Part shown: in pieces, positions 33,340-43,878 of the stretch | Position numbering within the stretch: position 1 is the first letter of the stretch | Layout of the letters: every line of letters begins with the position of its first letter | Assembly (NCBI GenBank): GCA_022539475.1 | Contig: VCMS01000156.1 | Coordinates: forward strand, 1 to 64,000 | Length of the DNA stretch: 64,000 nucleotides | Direction: 5' to 3' | Origin: Gracilaria domingensis | Taxonomy: Eukaryota > Rhodophyta > Florideophyceae > Gracilariales > Gracilariaceae | Position numbers and translations under genes: made by a program | Notes under the pieces: model-generated | Told to the model about the DNA's origin: nothing | Database searches by the model: none | What the model saw: the letters and a program-made list of their open reading frames with translations, nothing else

Positions 33340-34324
33340 AAAACGGCCAACGCGCCAGATTACCAGCGGCTCATAACAGAACAACATAACGGGAAGCCGT
33401 AAGTTGACATAATTCTCAACCGTGGATATGGTGAGCAGGCTAGGGTATTTGTTGGATGCAGATAATCAGGCTACGACTTAGGGTATATGAAGCATCGCAA
33501 TTGTACATATAAACCCCCCGAGTTCGAGCGCTCACCGCCAACTCGACTCGGGCAGACCACTTCTCCCCTCACGACGACCCCCCAACCCTCTCTCATCCGT
33601 CTCCCTCTCTGTCGTCGACACTCTTTTTTGGCATCCTCACTTCCCTTTAGCACGGTCTGTGCTTCCCTGCCATCAAATTACTCTCCCTTTCCATTTCCTT
33701 CTCTCTACGGGCGGCTCGTTCTCCCACTTTACTTCTCGAAGTTGTAGTGTGTGGCGCTCCGTTGGGCTCGTGTGGACAGTGCAAGGATTGCCATCGTACC
33801 GACGCATTTGTTCTACCCCCGAACTTGGTTTGTGCGTTGCATCTACGAGCTACCTGGGCTGCGTCTCTGTTCTCAGTTGCTGGTCTCGACGTGAAAATTG
33901 AGACAGGCTGTAGGGTTTCAGTTCTGTTGTGCGGCTGTTGCGTTTATCGCTAAGCTACCGTATTATTTTTCGCCGTTTAGGCTGGTACTCTCGGGCATTT
34001 GTTGTGTTGCTTTCTTCGGGTTTTTCACCACCCGCGCCGTTCGGTTTGCTCACGAAAAATTGCGTCCACAGTTAGAGCTGCTTCAAGTGGAAAAGAAAAA
34101 AAAAACGAATTGACATTAATATCGATTGTTTTTCCAAGAAAAATTGGAACTCAAGAAATAGATTTTATTGTATGGGTTCCAGGGTTTTTGGTCTGACACG
34201 TATCATGCACTGGGATTGGCTTTGTTTAGGACTTGCACCTTCTTCTCTGCGATATTTCAGAGCTTCACGCCAACGGGCCGCAATAGAAAACAACCTTTGT
34301 CCGAGAAAAGAGCGAACTGACATG
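33340..34324. other. No gene recognised
   Basis: Pyrimidine-rich + strand sequence (33540-33740) is followed by short frames of 60-85 codons without domains. A Cys-rich reading near 33750 (CGAPLGSCGQCKDC) is too short to support. No RNA gene was seen. Confidence 0.4.
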
Positions 34325-34332
34325 GGCATCAC

Positions 34333-35053
34333 CAGGGCTGTGTTACAATTAATTGCTATTGCAATATATTGCAATATGCAATTATTATTGCATATTGCAA
34401 GTAATATTGCCTATGGCAATACGTAATGCAGTTTCATTTCATTTTGGAGCTCATATCGCAAAATGCTATGATAGTGCTGCATTTATTGCATTCTGAAAAT
34501 AAATGCCGTAATGAATTTAGCTTTTGCCGTTCAACGTAAATATCACGTGAATATGAAAGCTTGTCTATCAAGAAACAGAAATAAATAAACTATGACTTTA
34601 TTTTAGCATCGGTAGCCAAGGTGAAAAGACTTTGGAGCATTGCAAAGAACATATTGTCTCACATTAGAAAAACTATCACAAGTTTTCGAAGCATTAGCTT
34701 TTTTTAAGATTGATAAAAAATTTGGGACAAAGATTTGGTGCAAGATCAGATCGAGTTGTTGATCGTCTCGAAGAGCATGCCGCCAAAGAGGCTTTAATAT
34801 CAAATTAAAATTGGTAGTTCACATAGAAATGTAAACGCTAAAGTTTGGAACGTATTCTTTGGCATGTATCGGCATTGGTTAGCTTACTAATATTGCTAGA
34901 TTATTGCAAACTCGTTCGGTTATTGCTAATTGTATTGGAGACTTAGGGCGCTATCATTGCAATTACTATTGCAAGATCGGGTGCAATATATGGAAATATT
35001 GTTTATTGCGTTTTGAGGTGCAATTAATTGCAATTATATTGGACGCAGCCCTG
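34333..35053. mobile_element. hAT-like MITE 2
   Basis: This 721-bp AT-rich element has inverted ends CAGGGCTG and a perfect 8-bp duplication GGCATCAC on both sides (34325-34332 and 35054-35061). The ends are rich in TTGCAAT/ATTGCAA words, a subterminal repeat set quite different from MITE 1. No coding capacity was found. The perfect duplication suggests a fairly recent insertion. It lies about 400 bases upstream of the next gene and could contribute to its promoter. Confidence 0.8.
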
Positions 35054-35061
35054 GGCATCAC

Positions 35062-35458
35062 GTTCCGAAAAAGTCCGTTGAGCTCCCTATTCTGTCCAGT
35101 GCAACAACAGCCATCGTTCTAGCAAGAGCCTACTAACGGAATTAGTTGGGATCCATAGAATCATACAGCGATATGCGCTCAAGAGTTTCGATACAGCAGA
35201 AAGAGTTCTTGAGTATGATTCGACAGGTTAGTCGGAACTTGTCATCTCAACTGCCTTTGCATCTACTTACGACGGTATTTATTTTAGAATTGCCGCATAT
35301 GCTGCATTGTCATTTGACAACAATGTAATCACACAATACTGCATTACAGAGTGTACGATTGAGTACATAAATGCGTGAGAACCAAGAAAGCTCTTTTGTA
35401 CCTTGGCTCTCGATCATCTGCCCACTTTGAAGTGAATTCAACTTCAGTCAACATCAAA
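35062..35458. other. Upstream region of the 35459 gene
   Basis: About 400 noncoding bases follow the MITE. No clear TATA box was seen. Confidence 0.3.
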
Positions 35459-36889
35459 ATGCCTTTCGACATCCCCGCTATATCTATAGTTTCTCACTTG
35501 CCTGGAACTGCTTCCGTTGAAGCCGTAAAAACAGTTTACAACTCGCTCACTGCCGAACTTCCGAAGGACATAAAGTCAACGTTGATTCCATCCCCGCCCT
35601 CACCATTTCCGGATGTCGTGCTTCACTTCAACTATGACGAAGGTCACTCCGGGCGCTTCATGGTACCGGACACCGATGGTGGGTCAGTTGCTTTTGACTG
35701 GGTAATGAACCGCGCGAATGCCCTGACATTTCTGATGACGAATCTATCGCTGCCAGCACCGCTTCCGTCTCGTAACCAAGAGAACATCATCTTCATGCCT
35801 GGTCTCAGTACTCTGCATCAACCACAGCAAGGCGAAACAAGCACTGAGCAACGTCTTCGACACTACGTCAAGGTCTTACGTTCAATGGCAATGGCACAAC
35901 TCCATCCGGGCACAAATATGGATCAGCCTCATGTTCGTATTCGCGGTGATCGCGCAGTACTCTTTCGAGCGCTGATCGACGGGTTGCGACCAGTACTTCC
36001 TGATAATATTGAGCCACGAGAGGAGGGGAATGAGCTTATTTATAGTGGTCAGCAACTCGACTATTTGCAAGCTGCACTGCTATCATTTGGGCTTCTCGAT
36101 TTACCGTTAACCGATCGCATCCGTGACTTGTTGGATCGGACTGCTCTCAAAGATGCGCAACCAATTGTCTTGGCAGTATATTCACGTTCGTCCATTGATC
36201 TCAGAGTTGCGTTGGAGGAACACATCAGGTCTAGTCTGGAACAAGGCGAGCTTCAGTCCGCTATTGAAAAACGTCTACGGAAACTGGTGACTGCAGTCAC
36301 TTTTGGTTCCGCCACTAGTGGATTTCCAGACGGACCTGCCTATGTGCACGTCTCCAGTTTTCAAGACTCGCTAGCTAATACCGTGGGTGTGACTTCTCTC
36401 CATAACGCAGATAAAGCCGGGGCAGATGCGGTGTTTGTCAATTTCGAATCACCGTTTGGTGAAGGCTCATTCGACTCTCACAATCTCGGCGCTGTGACAT
36501 CCCAATATCTGTCAATTATTCTGGCGGCTAATAATGCCACTGCCTTCCGTCAACTGTAGGAAATGGGCGTAAACGGCCATATTGTACATCCTGGGAATGC
36601 TTTCGAACTGCTGAAGGCAACGATGGTGTTGACTGACGCTACCTTCTGGATCTGGAACCCAGAGGAAGCTTGGAATGGAATCAGCAAAGATTTTCTCCCT
36701 GATGGAGAGAGAGCAGAGCAAGTGCTGCGAGAAGGCCTCGGAAACGAGTTTGTGGATGGACTTCTACGTGACTTTGGTCCCCCCAGAGAACCTTTGAAGG
36801 GGCCGAAGACTGCTTCCACATCCGTGGAGCCTGGGGAAGAGGGAGGAAAGGAGGATCGCCCGTGGTGGTCCTATTGCATTGTTAGTTAG
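35459..36889 (+). CDS. Unknown protein with in-frame TAG and C-terminal CaaX box
   Basis: The start is ATG 35459 (MPFDIPAISIV) in a good AAAATGC context. The first 366 codons are open to TAG at 36557-36559, with no signal peptide or membrane segment. The sequence alternates helix and strand, with notable blocks FLMTNLSLPAPLP, FVNFESPFGEGSFDSHNLG and YLSIILAANNATAF. The same frame then goes on without another stop for 109 codons (EMGVNGHIVHPGNAFELLK, DATFWIWNPEEAWNG) and ends WWSYCIVS. The last four residues C-I-V-S form a farnesylation-type CaaX box, which makes sense only as a true C-terminus. So the full gene probably ran to 36889. The TAG is a recent nonsense change, a read-through site, or an error. 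No family was recognised. Confidence 0.65.
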
Positions 36890-37265
36890 AATTAGGTCTA
36901 AATCTGGAGCGAATGCGTGCGTTTTTCGAAAAGCTTTCCCCTTTCTGGAGGCCAATATCGTAAAAGCAACTCCTCTGTAACTCATATCAAAAGGGCCACT
37001 CGGAGCTCGGTATGTCAGGGGCCGTACACGAATATTTTTGAACTCCTGCGACGAACATATCAGTTCGCAGTTAAGCTGTCCGGTATACTAACAGGATGAA
37101 TGGGGCGGCGATTTGCAACGGAAATTACGTTGGGTGGCATGCAATGATAACCCTCTATTACGAATCTCAACAGCTCAGCAATAATAAGATGCTCATTAGC
37201 TTTGCTTAAGTGTCCTCGAAAGAAGAGACTGTCATTCTTCTGTTTCGGAACGCAGCGAGGGCATT
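36890..37265. other. Intergenic, nothing recognised
   Basis: This is short noncoding sequence between two + strand genes. No TATA box, RNA gene or repeat was seen. Confidence 0.4.
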
Positions 37266-38489
37266 ATGAACGTTCTCATTGTAGTGCTTTCTGTTGCATC
37301 TGTTGCATTTGCGCAATGGAATTGTCCGAAGTATGACACCATCGTTTTGAAGGACACTGCCGTGGACGCAGAGGGACTTTCTTCCATTGTGACGAATTTC
37401 ACAGAACTGATTGGTGGAGAAGACAATGGAAACAGCGCCGGCCCGCTGGCGGGCGGACAACGTTCCATCAACTGGGATGCTCCAATCGTTCCTTTCGATA
37501 TGGCCAGAGATTTTTTCAACGTGAACGTTACTCGCGGAGCCGTGTTCTACACTGAAGGAGGCCAATTTGCAGTGTCCAACCCTTCGTCGCCACCGCCTCA
37601 GGATGACCGTTTTTCTTCTTTGCTACCGGAGAGCATATCAGAAAGATTCCGCCGTTTTTCCCTTGAACGCCTGTTCACACCCGTACTGTCGAACAAACTG
37701 AACGTTAAGTTCGAGATTCCCGCAACCACTACCAAGGCTAAAGTAAGCGGGTTTGGGGCTGTTTTTACGGATGTGAAGTACTGGAATAAAACTTACATGA
37801 GTTATCGGGATGTGATGAGGAGTGTAGACGAAGAGGAATACGTGCGCCGGGCTGGAGTTGGCTGCTGGCCGAGTTGCGAAAGATGGGGACAGTGATCGGG
37901 CACACCTTCAGAGCTGGAAGAGATGGCGGTTGCCTTGCTCCTGAAGGTTGCTCCCGTCTTGGCGACGGCAGCTTTTATTAAGAAATGCCCAGACCGAGCC
38001 TTGGCGGCTAGTCTTCCTTATCAGACGCCTGAGGGATTCCACTCCGAAGAGCTAACCTCAATAAGACTGTAAAATCCGCAAATGCGAATTTTGCACACGC
38101 AACTGTCAGCTTTTTCGTACACCGAAAGGATCTATCGCGGCTCATTTAACGTTCTCAATTGAGCTATCCTCGACTCCTACCGGGATTCCAGAGAGCGTCC
38201 TTGGGACTCTCCTATCACTTCATCGTGCTGTAGTGACGAAATACAACAGGATGAAAACGATTGCGAGATTGATCGAGTTGTCGTTCCGACGAAGTGGGAG
38301 GGCCTGAGCTTTTCAGGGCTTGTTGTTGTGGATAAGAATAACAGCTGGGCACCGATGCCGGTTATTTCCAAGGTCGTTATGCAACTCGGAAACGTTTCAG
38401 TCAACGGGTTTCCTACCAACTGGGCTCCAGAGCAATACCGGGATGTGGTGGTATTGGATGACCTCTTCTACAGCGAGCCTACTGTTTGA
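37266..38489 (+). pseudogene. Secreted protein of a bacterial-like family, interrupted
   Basis: From ATG 37266 a signal peptide (about 16 residues, ending SVAFAQ) leads a mature protein. Its blocks (NGNSAGPLAGGQRSINWD, RDFFNVNVTRGAVFYT, LNVKFEIPATTTKAKVSGFG, AVFTDV) recall, from memory, a family of secreted proteins common in environmental bacteria with the pattern NGNxxGPLxxGxRxINWD ... VSGFGAVFTDVD ... LSFxGV ... DVVVxDDxxYxEP. The matching C-terminus (EGLSFSGLVVVD ... RDVVVLDDLFYSEP) lies at about 38162-38489 in another frame. The 270 bases between (about 37870-38160) hold shifted frames, so the gene is either broken by frameshifts or has an unrecognised intron. It would act outside the cell or in the wall. 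Origin by transfer from bacteria is possible. Confidence 0.5.
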
Positions 38490-38819
38490 TTCTGGCATAT
38501 ATAGATTCTTGATGGCTTCCCAAGACTTGTACATCGATGAACACAGCAAGATTTCTGAATTAGATAAAAACCTAAAGATGGAGCAACAGTTCCTGAACTA
38601 GTAGTGTTCTAGATCGAACTAGATCTTTATTCGGATTGTTCGTCCTTGTGATAAAGATTCTCAAAACAAGCTTTGGCTGAAGATGAAAAGATAAGACTCC
38701 TTATGTGGTAGGTCGGGAGGCGGGAGGGCAATCGGTTGGCATCCGATTTGTCCCAAGAGCCACGTAGTATCTGATAGTGTTTAGTATGTTCGGTGGGCCA
38801 GTAACCTCGTGTACTTCGT

Positions 38820-38848
38820 GAATGCGTGTCATATTGTGACACGCATTC
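38820..38848. terminator. Strong hairpin between convergent genes
   Basis: A perfect 12-bp inverted repeat GAATGCGTGTCA ... TGACACGCATTC has a 5-base loop (TATTG). It lies between the 3' ends of the + gene ending at 38489 and the - gene ending at 38970, so it may mark 3' ends or insulate the pair. The role is inferred. Confidence 0.45.
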
Positions 38849-38969
38849 GAGAAAAACTTTTCAAAAATGAAAACAAATCAGCTTCGTTACAGTGTAAATG
38901 TGCGAAAGACTTTCACACATGTAAAAAATATTTACGAAACTTTGGAATCTTCAAGATGAAGTGAGGATT

Positions 38970-40484
38970 TCAAATAGAGAGTAACGAATACAGTTTATTT
39001 ATAGATCGTCGCGATCTTCTTGGCAACTTCCACCTTTTGTAGCCACCCATTCTTGTTTTGGGAGTTACTGAGATTGAGCTCATAATATAGCAAGTGCATG
39101 GGACCGCATCCCGACTATCTGGGTAAACAATCTCGGAGGCAACCCTAGGCGCTCATGAGCCATGAGAGACAAATGTTGCAGCCATCAGAAACACTTACCG
39201 CGTGCGGAACACGACACATTTGTTGGCAGATCGCGGCACATCGTTCAGGTTGGAGAACGGATTCAACAACTGAATAGTAGTAAAGAAAATGCGAATGCAC
39301 CGGTCTCTGGCCCGTTCCTGTTGATCTCCATGGAAAGTTTGATGACCAATTCCAGTCCCTCGTTCCAGCCATACGGAGAAAGGCTTGAATTGATTTGCAG
39401 CAAATCGAGGCGATCCATAGTTGGTTATGGGAAACTCTCCAGAATCTTCGATAAACTGGGGCACAACGTTGTTTGAATTCAAAAAGCCGAGGTTCACGTC
39501 CGAATCCTTTGCCACAATAACAGGGGTGAAGCTCTTGTCAGAAGCTCCATCGATACTGAACGAGGCCAAGCCAGTCTCGCCCGCGAACGTGAGCTCGCAT
39601 TCATCGAAGGCCACCTCACAACTGCCCTTAGGAACCGGAGTTGGAGCTGGAGTTGGCGTGGGCGTTGGAACCAGACCGGCACACTGTTCGATGGTAAGAA
39701 GTTCATGGCAGCGAGGGTCTTCAGTTCTCGGACAAGTGGCTGCGATCTGTGACGTAAAGTAAATAGCCGCGGCTACATCCTCAAGTGTAGTAAAACAGTT
39801 AACTTCAAGAAGACGATCATGTACCCTGCCCAGGAGAGTATCCGCCCATCTTAGCGTCTCATCCGTAGTAACAGCGGATACCAGTGAGCGGGTGAGACTG
39901 TCCATGTCTCGATCAACGCCATCCACGCTTGAGATAATGTACCCTGCTTGGATGGTAACTTCGTCCCCCTCCTTTGTGACAGTCAAACGTGCACGGCAGA
40001 ACTTTCCTCTCGCGCAATCACCCGTTCCGACGTACTCCTGTTCGAAAAAATCTTTGACGTCGGTTACAACATCGTTTCCCTTCCGGTATGGTAATGAGGG
40101 CTGTGAGTAGCGATTGACAACCTTGGTGGAATAAGGATGGTATGACCTAGGCAAGTGCACATTGTCTGATAAGAAATACGAGTTCTCTGTGGGTGTATAC
40201 GGGTGTATGATAGGCGGTTGATTGGGAGTGCGGTTGAAGAACTGGCTATCCTTCAGGATGCCTTCTGCAAGGAAACCGTAGGACACACGACGCCGAGAGA
40301 CAATGAGAAGTGAAGCCGAAATCAAAAGGACCACGGGCAGTGATTTTAGCACAAGAGAGACAGACCACGAGCGAGAAAGACGGTGCACGTGCTCATGTAC
40401 AACATGTCGAAACTGTGGAGCTTGACGTGGGGAACTGAGCGGAATGGAGTCGTAAAGAGGAGGACCATGAGTTGTAGAATCCAT
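38970..40484 (-). CDS. Type II membrane protein with Pro/Thr linker, two exons
   Basis: Exon 1 is 40484-39199 and exon 2 is 39144-38970, with a 54-nt intron (39198-39145) beginning GTAAGTGT and ending CCTAG. The spliced length is 1461 nt, an exact number of codons (486 residues). Without splicing the frame stops inside the donor site. The N-terminus (about 40 residues) is cytosolic, one membrane segment lies at about residues 42-62 (VLKSLPVVLLISASLLIV) followed by RRR, and a large lumenal or outer domain follows. That domain has paired Cys residues, a TPTPTPAPTPVPK linker near residue 275, and a Ser/Phe-rich C-terminal part. The basic tail after splicing (KRWKLPRRSRRS) is odd for a lumenal end. 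No family was recognised. A secretory-pathway or surface role is inferred from topology. Confidence 0.65.
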
Positions 40485-40575
40485 AACAAGACGAGCTTTG
40501 AAAGAAAGATACGGTGCTACCGATAAGAAGAAGGGAGAGTAGTTGACGGTAGATAAGCGGAACGGTTTTGAACGG

Positions 40576-40582
40576 TTTTATA
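40576..40582 (-). promoter_or_regulatory. TATA box of the membrane protein gene
   Basis: TATAAAA on the minus strand lies about 95 bases upstream of ATG 40484. The sequence AACGGTTTTG is repeated in tandem just before it. Confidence 0.55.
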
Positions 40583-40599
40583 CCACAAGAACGAGTGAT

Positions 40600-42187
40600 A
40601 CGGGCATGTTTCCAGCTGTTGTTTCATCTATGGAACGATTTTCTGCAATGCAAATTCGGAGGTCCTATGGCAAACCTGACATGTACCGAATAGGTGCCTG
40701 TTATGTGCCCAAGTGGATACACACACGTACGAGAAAATCATTGACCACTCAATTTGCTTCAATCGATTAGTGATACGTATTCCTACAGATACGTATAGTA
40801 GGAAACGCTAAATATTGGTCTTGTCTGCGCGTATCGGTACTGTCCTCTTCAAGACTACGCTCGCGTGTATGGACTTCTTCACTGTCCTGTTCTTCATGAA
40901 TAAGATTCCGATACCCCATTGTCGTGAGGTCGACCTGACGTCGGCCGCAACCGAAGGGGAGAAGATCGGGTGATCTAAGGTGTAAGGGAATCGTGACTGA
41001 ACTCGAGTGTCAGGGGGTTGACGAGACTTCTTGTCCAACTTGTCCGCGAAGGGGCGACAAAAAACAAGTCCAGCATTTACACGTTTTTTACATTACTCAA
41101 CAACACATTGGAGAAAATCAGAACTTCAGGAATGAAATTACATCCGGTTTTTGAGGGTTTCGGTGTAAGTTTTTGATATATTAGAAAAGTAATATCCGTT
41201 ACGTATTATTTTTGGCAAACTCTCGAAATTGACCAATACATCTAGTTCGGTCTCATGTAAAAGCAGCTTTTGGTTCTCCCGTCAGCTCACTTCGAAAACT
41301 GACCACACGGTTCACCCGTGTAAAAGAATTCTCCGTGCCTCTCTCTGCTTCCCTCTTCATGAAGATGCCTTCCGTTTGCTTTCGAATCGAAAGTTTCGAT
41401 TGCTTGATGGCGCAGTTTGCACCTCATGCCCCTATCATGGATACGATGTTTAATGAGGGAGGCATGCAACAGCGCGTCAGCACGTTCAGAGCTAAGGAGA
41501 TATGTCCCGAGTCAAAGTAAAGAGTCAAGGGTTTTCTACTTCATCATGTAGAGTTGTACATTGACTTTCTCGAGACCGAGAAAATCAAAACAATTTATGA
41601 CATCAGTTCGTCACATACACATCGTACTTTGTTTAGGAAGCAATCTCTGACTTCTACTGATCTTTGATACTAAGAGATTTGCAGCAGACATGTAGTTTCA
41701 GTACTACTTTGATGCTTCCCACAAACAGTTTTTCACCCAAAAGAGTTCTGCTATAAAGCACAGAGTTGATGCTTCACGTGATGTTGAGCACAGGCGCTTC
41801 TTAGATGTTCCCAGATATTTTGGGCCAGTACGCATACGAGTCAAGCACGCGGTAATTTCGGCATTGCCGCATTGGTCAAAGCTTACATATTCATATGAAT
41901 AGCTTTCGCTTTATGTAGATCCCTAACACGTTTTCGCCAACATTAGTAAGGAAGCAACTAATCGTTATTTTTAAAGTTTGTAACAACGCCTTTCTTCAAG
42001 AATTATTTGGTCTCAATATCTTTTTCGGGTGTTTTGCATATGCCCAAAGTGTATGAGCACGCCAGTTTGGTTGTGACTACATCCTGAACACGAACTTGAT
42101 TAAAAGGAGGAGAATGAGTTGTCTTTGGCTGACGGGTGCAAAGCTGACAAAAATCTGAAAAGTTGCTAGCCCGATCCTCAGAGTAGT
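40600..42187. other. Intergenic, no gene recognised
   Basis: About 1.6 kb contains only short frames of 60-76 codons on both strands and no domain. It sits between two divergent genes (the minus gene at 38970-40484 and the plus gene at 42282) and probably holds the promoters of both. Confidence 0.5.
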
Positions 42188-42194
42188 ATAAAAG
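42188..42194 (+). promoter_or_regulatory. TATA box of the Cys-rich secreted protein gene
   Basis: TATAAAA lies 94 bases upstream of ATG 42282. Confidence 0.65.
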
Positions 42195-42281
42195 CCCTTG
42201 AGTTGAAGGTTTGAGCATCGTCCTATATCTCTCACACCATCCTCTACATCCGGTTCCATACAACACAACACCGCTTGCAAA

Positions 42282-42728
42282 ATGAGGATCGTTTTTCTAC
42301 TTCTTCTCGGTACGGCCCTCGCCATTCCGAAATTGGATGAGGAGGGCATAGTGGAGCAGTACCTTAAGACTGCGGATCGCAGAGCTACCGGGGAAGGACC
42401 ATGCTACATGGCAAATAAGAGAAAGTTGGGAGGCTCTATTTGCGACACGACGCAGTGCTGCCACGGTGAAAATGGAGGAAGGTGCATTCTTTCGCAGCAC
42501 AACCGCTGCGTGATGCACAACATGAGAGGAAACCATGTGAACCTGGCGTGCCATAGCTGCGCGTGCTACAAGGGTGGTACCGGCCGCCCGGCCGCAGCTT
42601 GCCTTGCAGGCGTGACCAGCCGAGGATCTTGGCTGAACAAGGTGGTGAAGGTGTTTGATGTTAGCGCACACTGCTTTGATCCGTGTGATGGATGCTGTGG
42701 GGGGACGTACAATACTGAGTGCGACTAA
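42282..42728 (+). CDS. Cys-rich secreted protein
   Basis: This is 148 residues from ATG 42282, with a TATA box 94 bases upstream. A clear signal peptide (MRIVFLLLLGTALA) is followed by a short acidic, Leu-rich segment that may be a propeptide. The mature part has 15 cysteines, including CC pairs in TTQCCHGENGG and DGCCGG and a C-x2-C-x-C cluster (CHSCAC), plus several His residues. The Cys density and CC pairs point to a disulfide-rich extracellular domain. The odd number leaves one Cys free or used between chains. No family was recognised. A role in the cell wall, defence or metal binding is possible but not shown. Confidence 0.75.
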   Translation: MRIVFLLLLGTALAIPKLDEEGIVEQYLKTADRRATGEGPCYMANKRKLGGSICDTTQCCHGENGGRCILSQHNRCVMHNMRGNHVNLACHSCACYKGGTGRPAAACLAGVTSRGSWLNKVVKVFDVSAHCFDPCDGCCGGTYNTECD

Positions 42729-42933
42729 ACGAAAATGGGCACAGCCTTCAGGGGGATGATAGCTTTGTCCAACTGGCTTCGGCGCAGCTCGTCGAGATCC
42801 GCCACAATCCCCAAAGGGCTTCTTTGGGCCGTCGTAGATAGTTTGCTCCAAGTTCTTCTTCACCGGCACCAGTTGCCTGTTGTACGTGTCCCACACACCA
42901 AACCTACACACGTGTTCGACGTGCCAATATTCA

Positions 42934-43878
42934 TCACTGCCCCGACGCGGCCTTCCGTCGCGCGCGAATCTGCGCCAAGCGCCGCTGCCGCCCCGCCACG
43001 TCCGACGCTCTGCGCGCACGCCGCTGCGCGCTCGCCTCGGCAGTCGCCGCAGCGCCGACAAACGTGTGCCTCCTCCCCGCGTCCGTCCGCCCGCCCGTCT
43101 CGCTCCCCGCCACCGCGGAGCCCGCCGGCCGCGACGCCATCCTCACGCGGTCTTCCGTCGCCCCGGATGGCCGCAGAGCTTCGCCGCTACGCGCGGCGCT
43201 CATGCCAGACGCCATCGAACTGGAGCTGCCACCCGGCGCGATCATCGCGTCCAAGCCCGCGCTGTCCGGGGGCGATGCGTCTCTCTCGCGGTTGAGGAGC
43301 TTGCGCACGTTCTTCATGGAGGAGCTTCCGACCGATTCCATCGTCCTCCAGCCGCGCTGCATGGCCGCGCCGACGGCCTCGGCGCCCTCGGCCCCGACGC
43401 GACGCATGCTCGCCGCCGTACTGCCCGATGTGGCGGGCGTTTCTGACGAGAGCGATGCTTGTGCAGTGCTGCTGTCGGCCAGTGCCCCGCCGAGATTGGC
43501 GAGTTCGGAGATGCCGAGGAACTTGGAGAGCAGGCCGACCACTTCTCTTGCCGCGATGTTCTTGTCCACAGCCGCCATTGCGTTGAGACGCGCCTCGGAC
43601 AGCATTATGTGCAGCTTTGCCACCACCTCATGTTGCCACTCTTCCTCGGCGTTCTCTTGCAGGAAGCTTATGTTTCCGATGAGACGCCGTGTAGCTTCGA
43701 GAGCCGCCCGGAAAGCGTTGAATTTCAACAGGCGTTTGGGCTGTGTCTCGAACGTGATCAGCTTCGCTTCTGTCAGGTTGTGTGACAGAATTGCCTTGTA
43801 GTCGCCTTGCAGAGCCAGTTGCTCCAGCGCGTTGAGCCCATGTGTATTTCGATCTCGCTTGTTTTTCCACGAGAGCAT
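42934..43878 (-). CDS. Unknown protein, paralogue 1 of a tandem pair
   Basis: This is 314 residues from ATG 43878 (MLSWKNKRD). The N-terminal part of about 130 residues is helical and homologous to the protein at 44912-46195. Shared landmarks are L-x-x-L-A-x-x-G-D-x-x-A, FET...RL...NAF, RRLxGN, W-Q and L-x-S-K-F-L-G-I-S. The C-terminal half is low-complexity, rich in Ala, Ser, Gly and Arg and ending in an Arg-rich tail, so it is probably disordered and nucleic-acid-binding or nuclear. GC content is clearly higher than in its paralogue. No signal peptide or membrane segment was found. No family was recognised. Confidence 0.7.
   Translation of the reverse strand: MLSWKNKRDRNTHGLNALEQLALQGDYKAILSHNLTEAKLITFETQPKRLLKFNAFRAALEATRRLIGNISFLQENAEEEWQHEVVAKLHIMLSEARLNAMAAVDKNIAAREVVGLLSKFLGISELANLGGALADSSTAQASLSSETPATSGSTAASMRRVGAEGAEAVGAAMQRGWRTMESVGSSSMKNVRKLLNRERDASPPDSAGLDAMIAPGGSSSSMASGMSAARSGEALRPSGATEDRVRMASRPAGSAVAGSETGGRTDAGRRHTFVGAAATAEASAQRRARRASDVAGRQRRLAQIRARRKAASGQ

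Noticed and set aside
32154-36889. TAG reassigned as a sense codon
   Set aside because: Only two genes suggest it, and other genes in the window use TAG as a normal stop.
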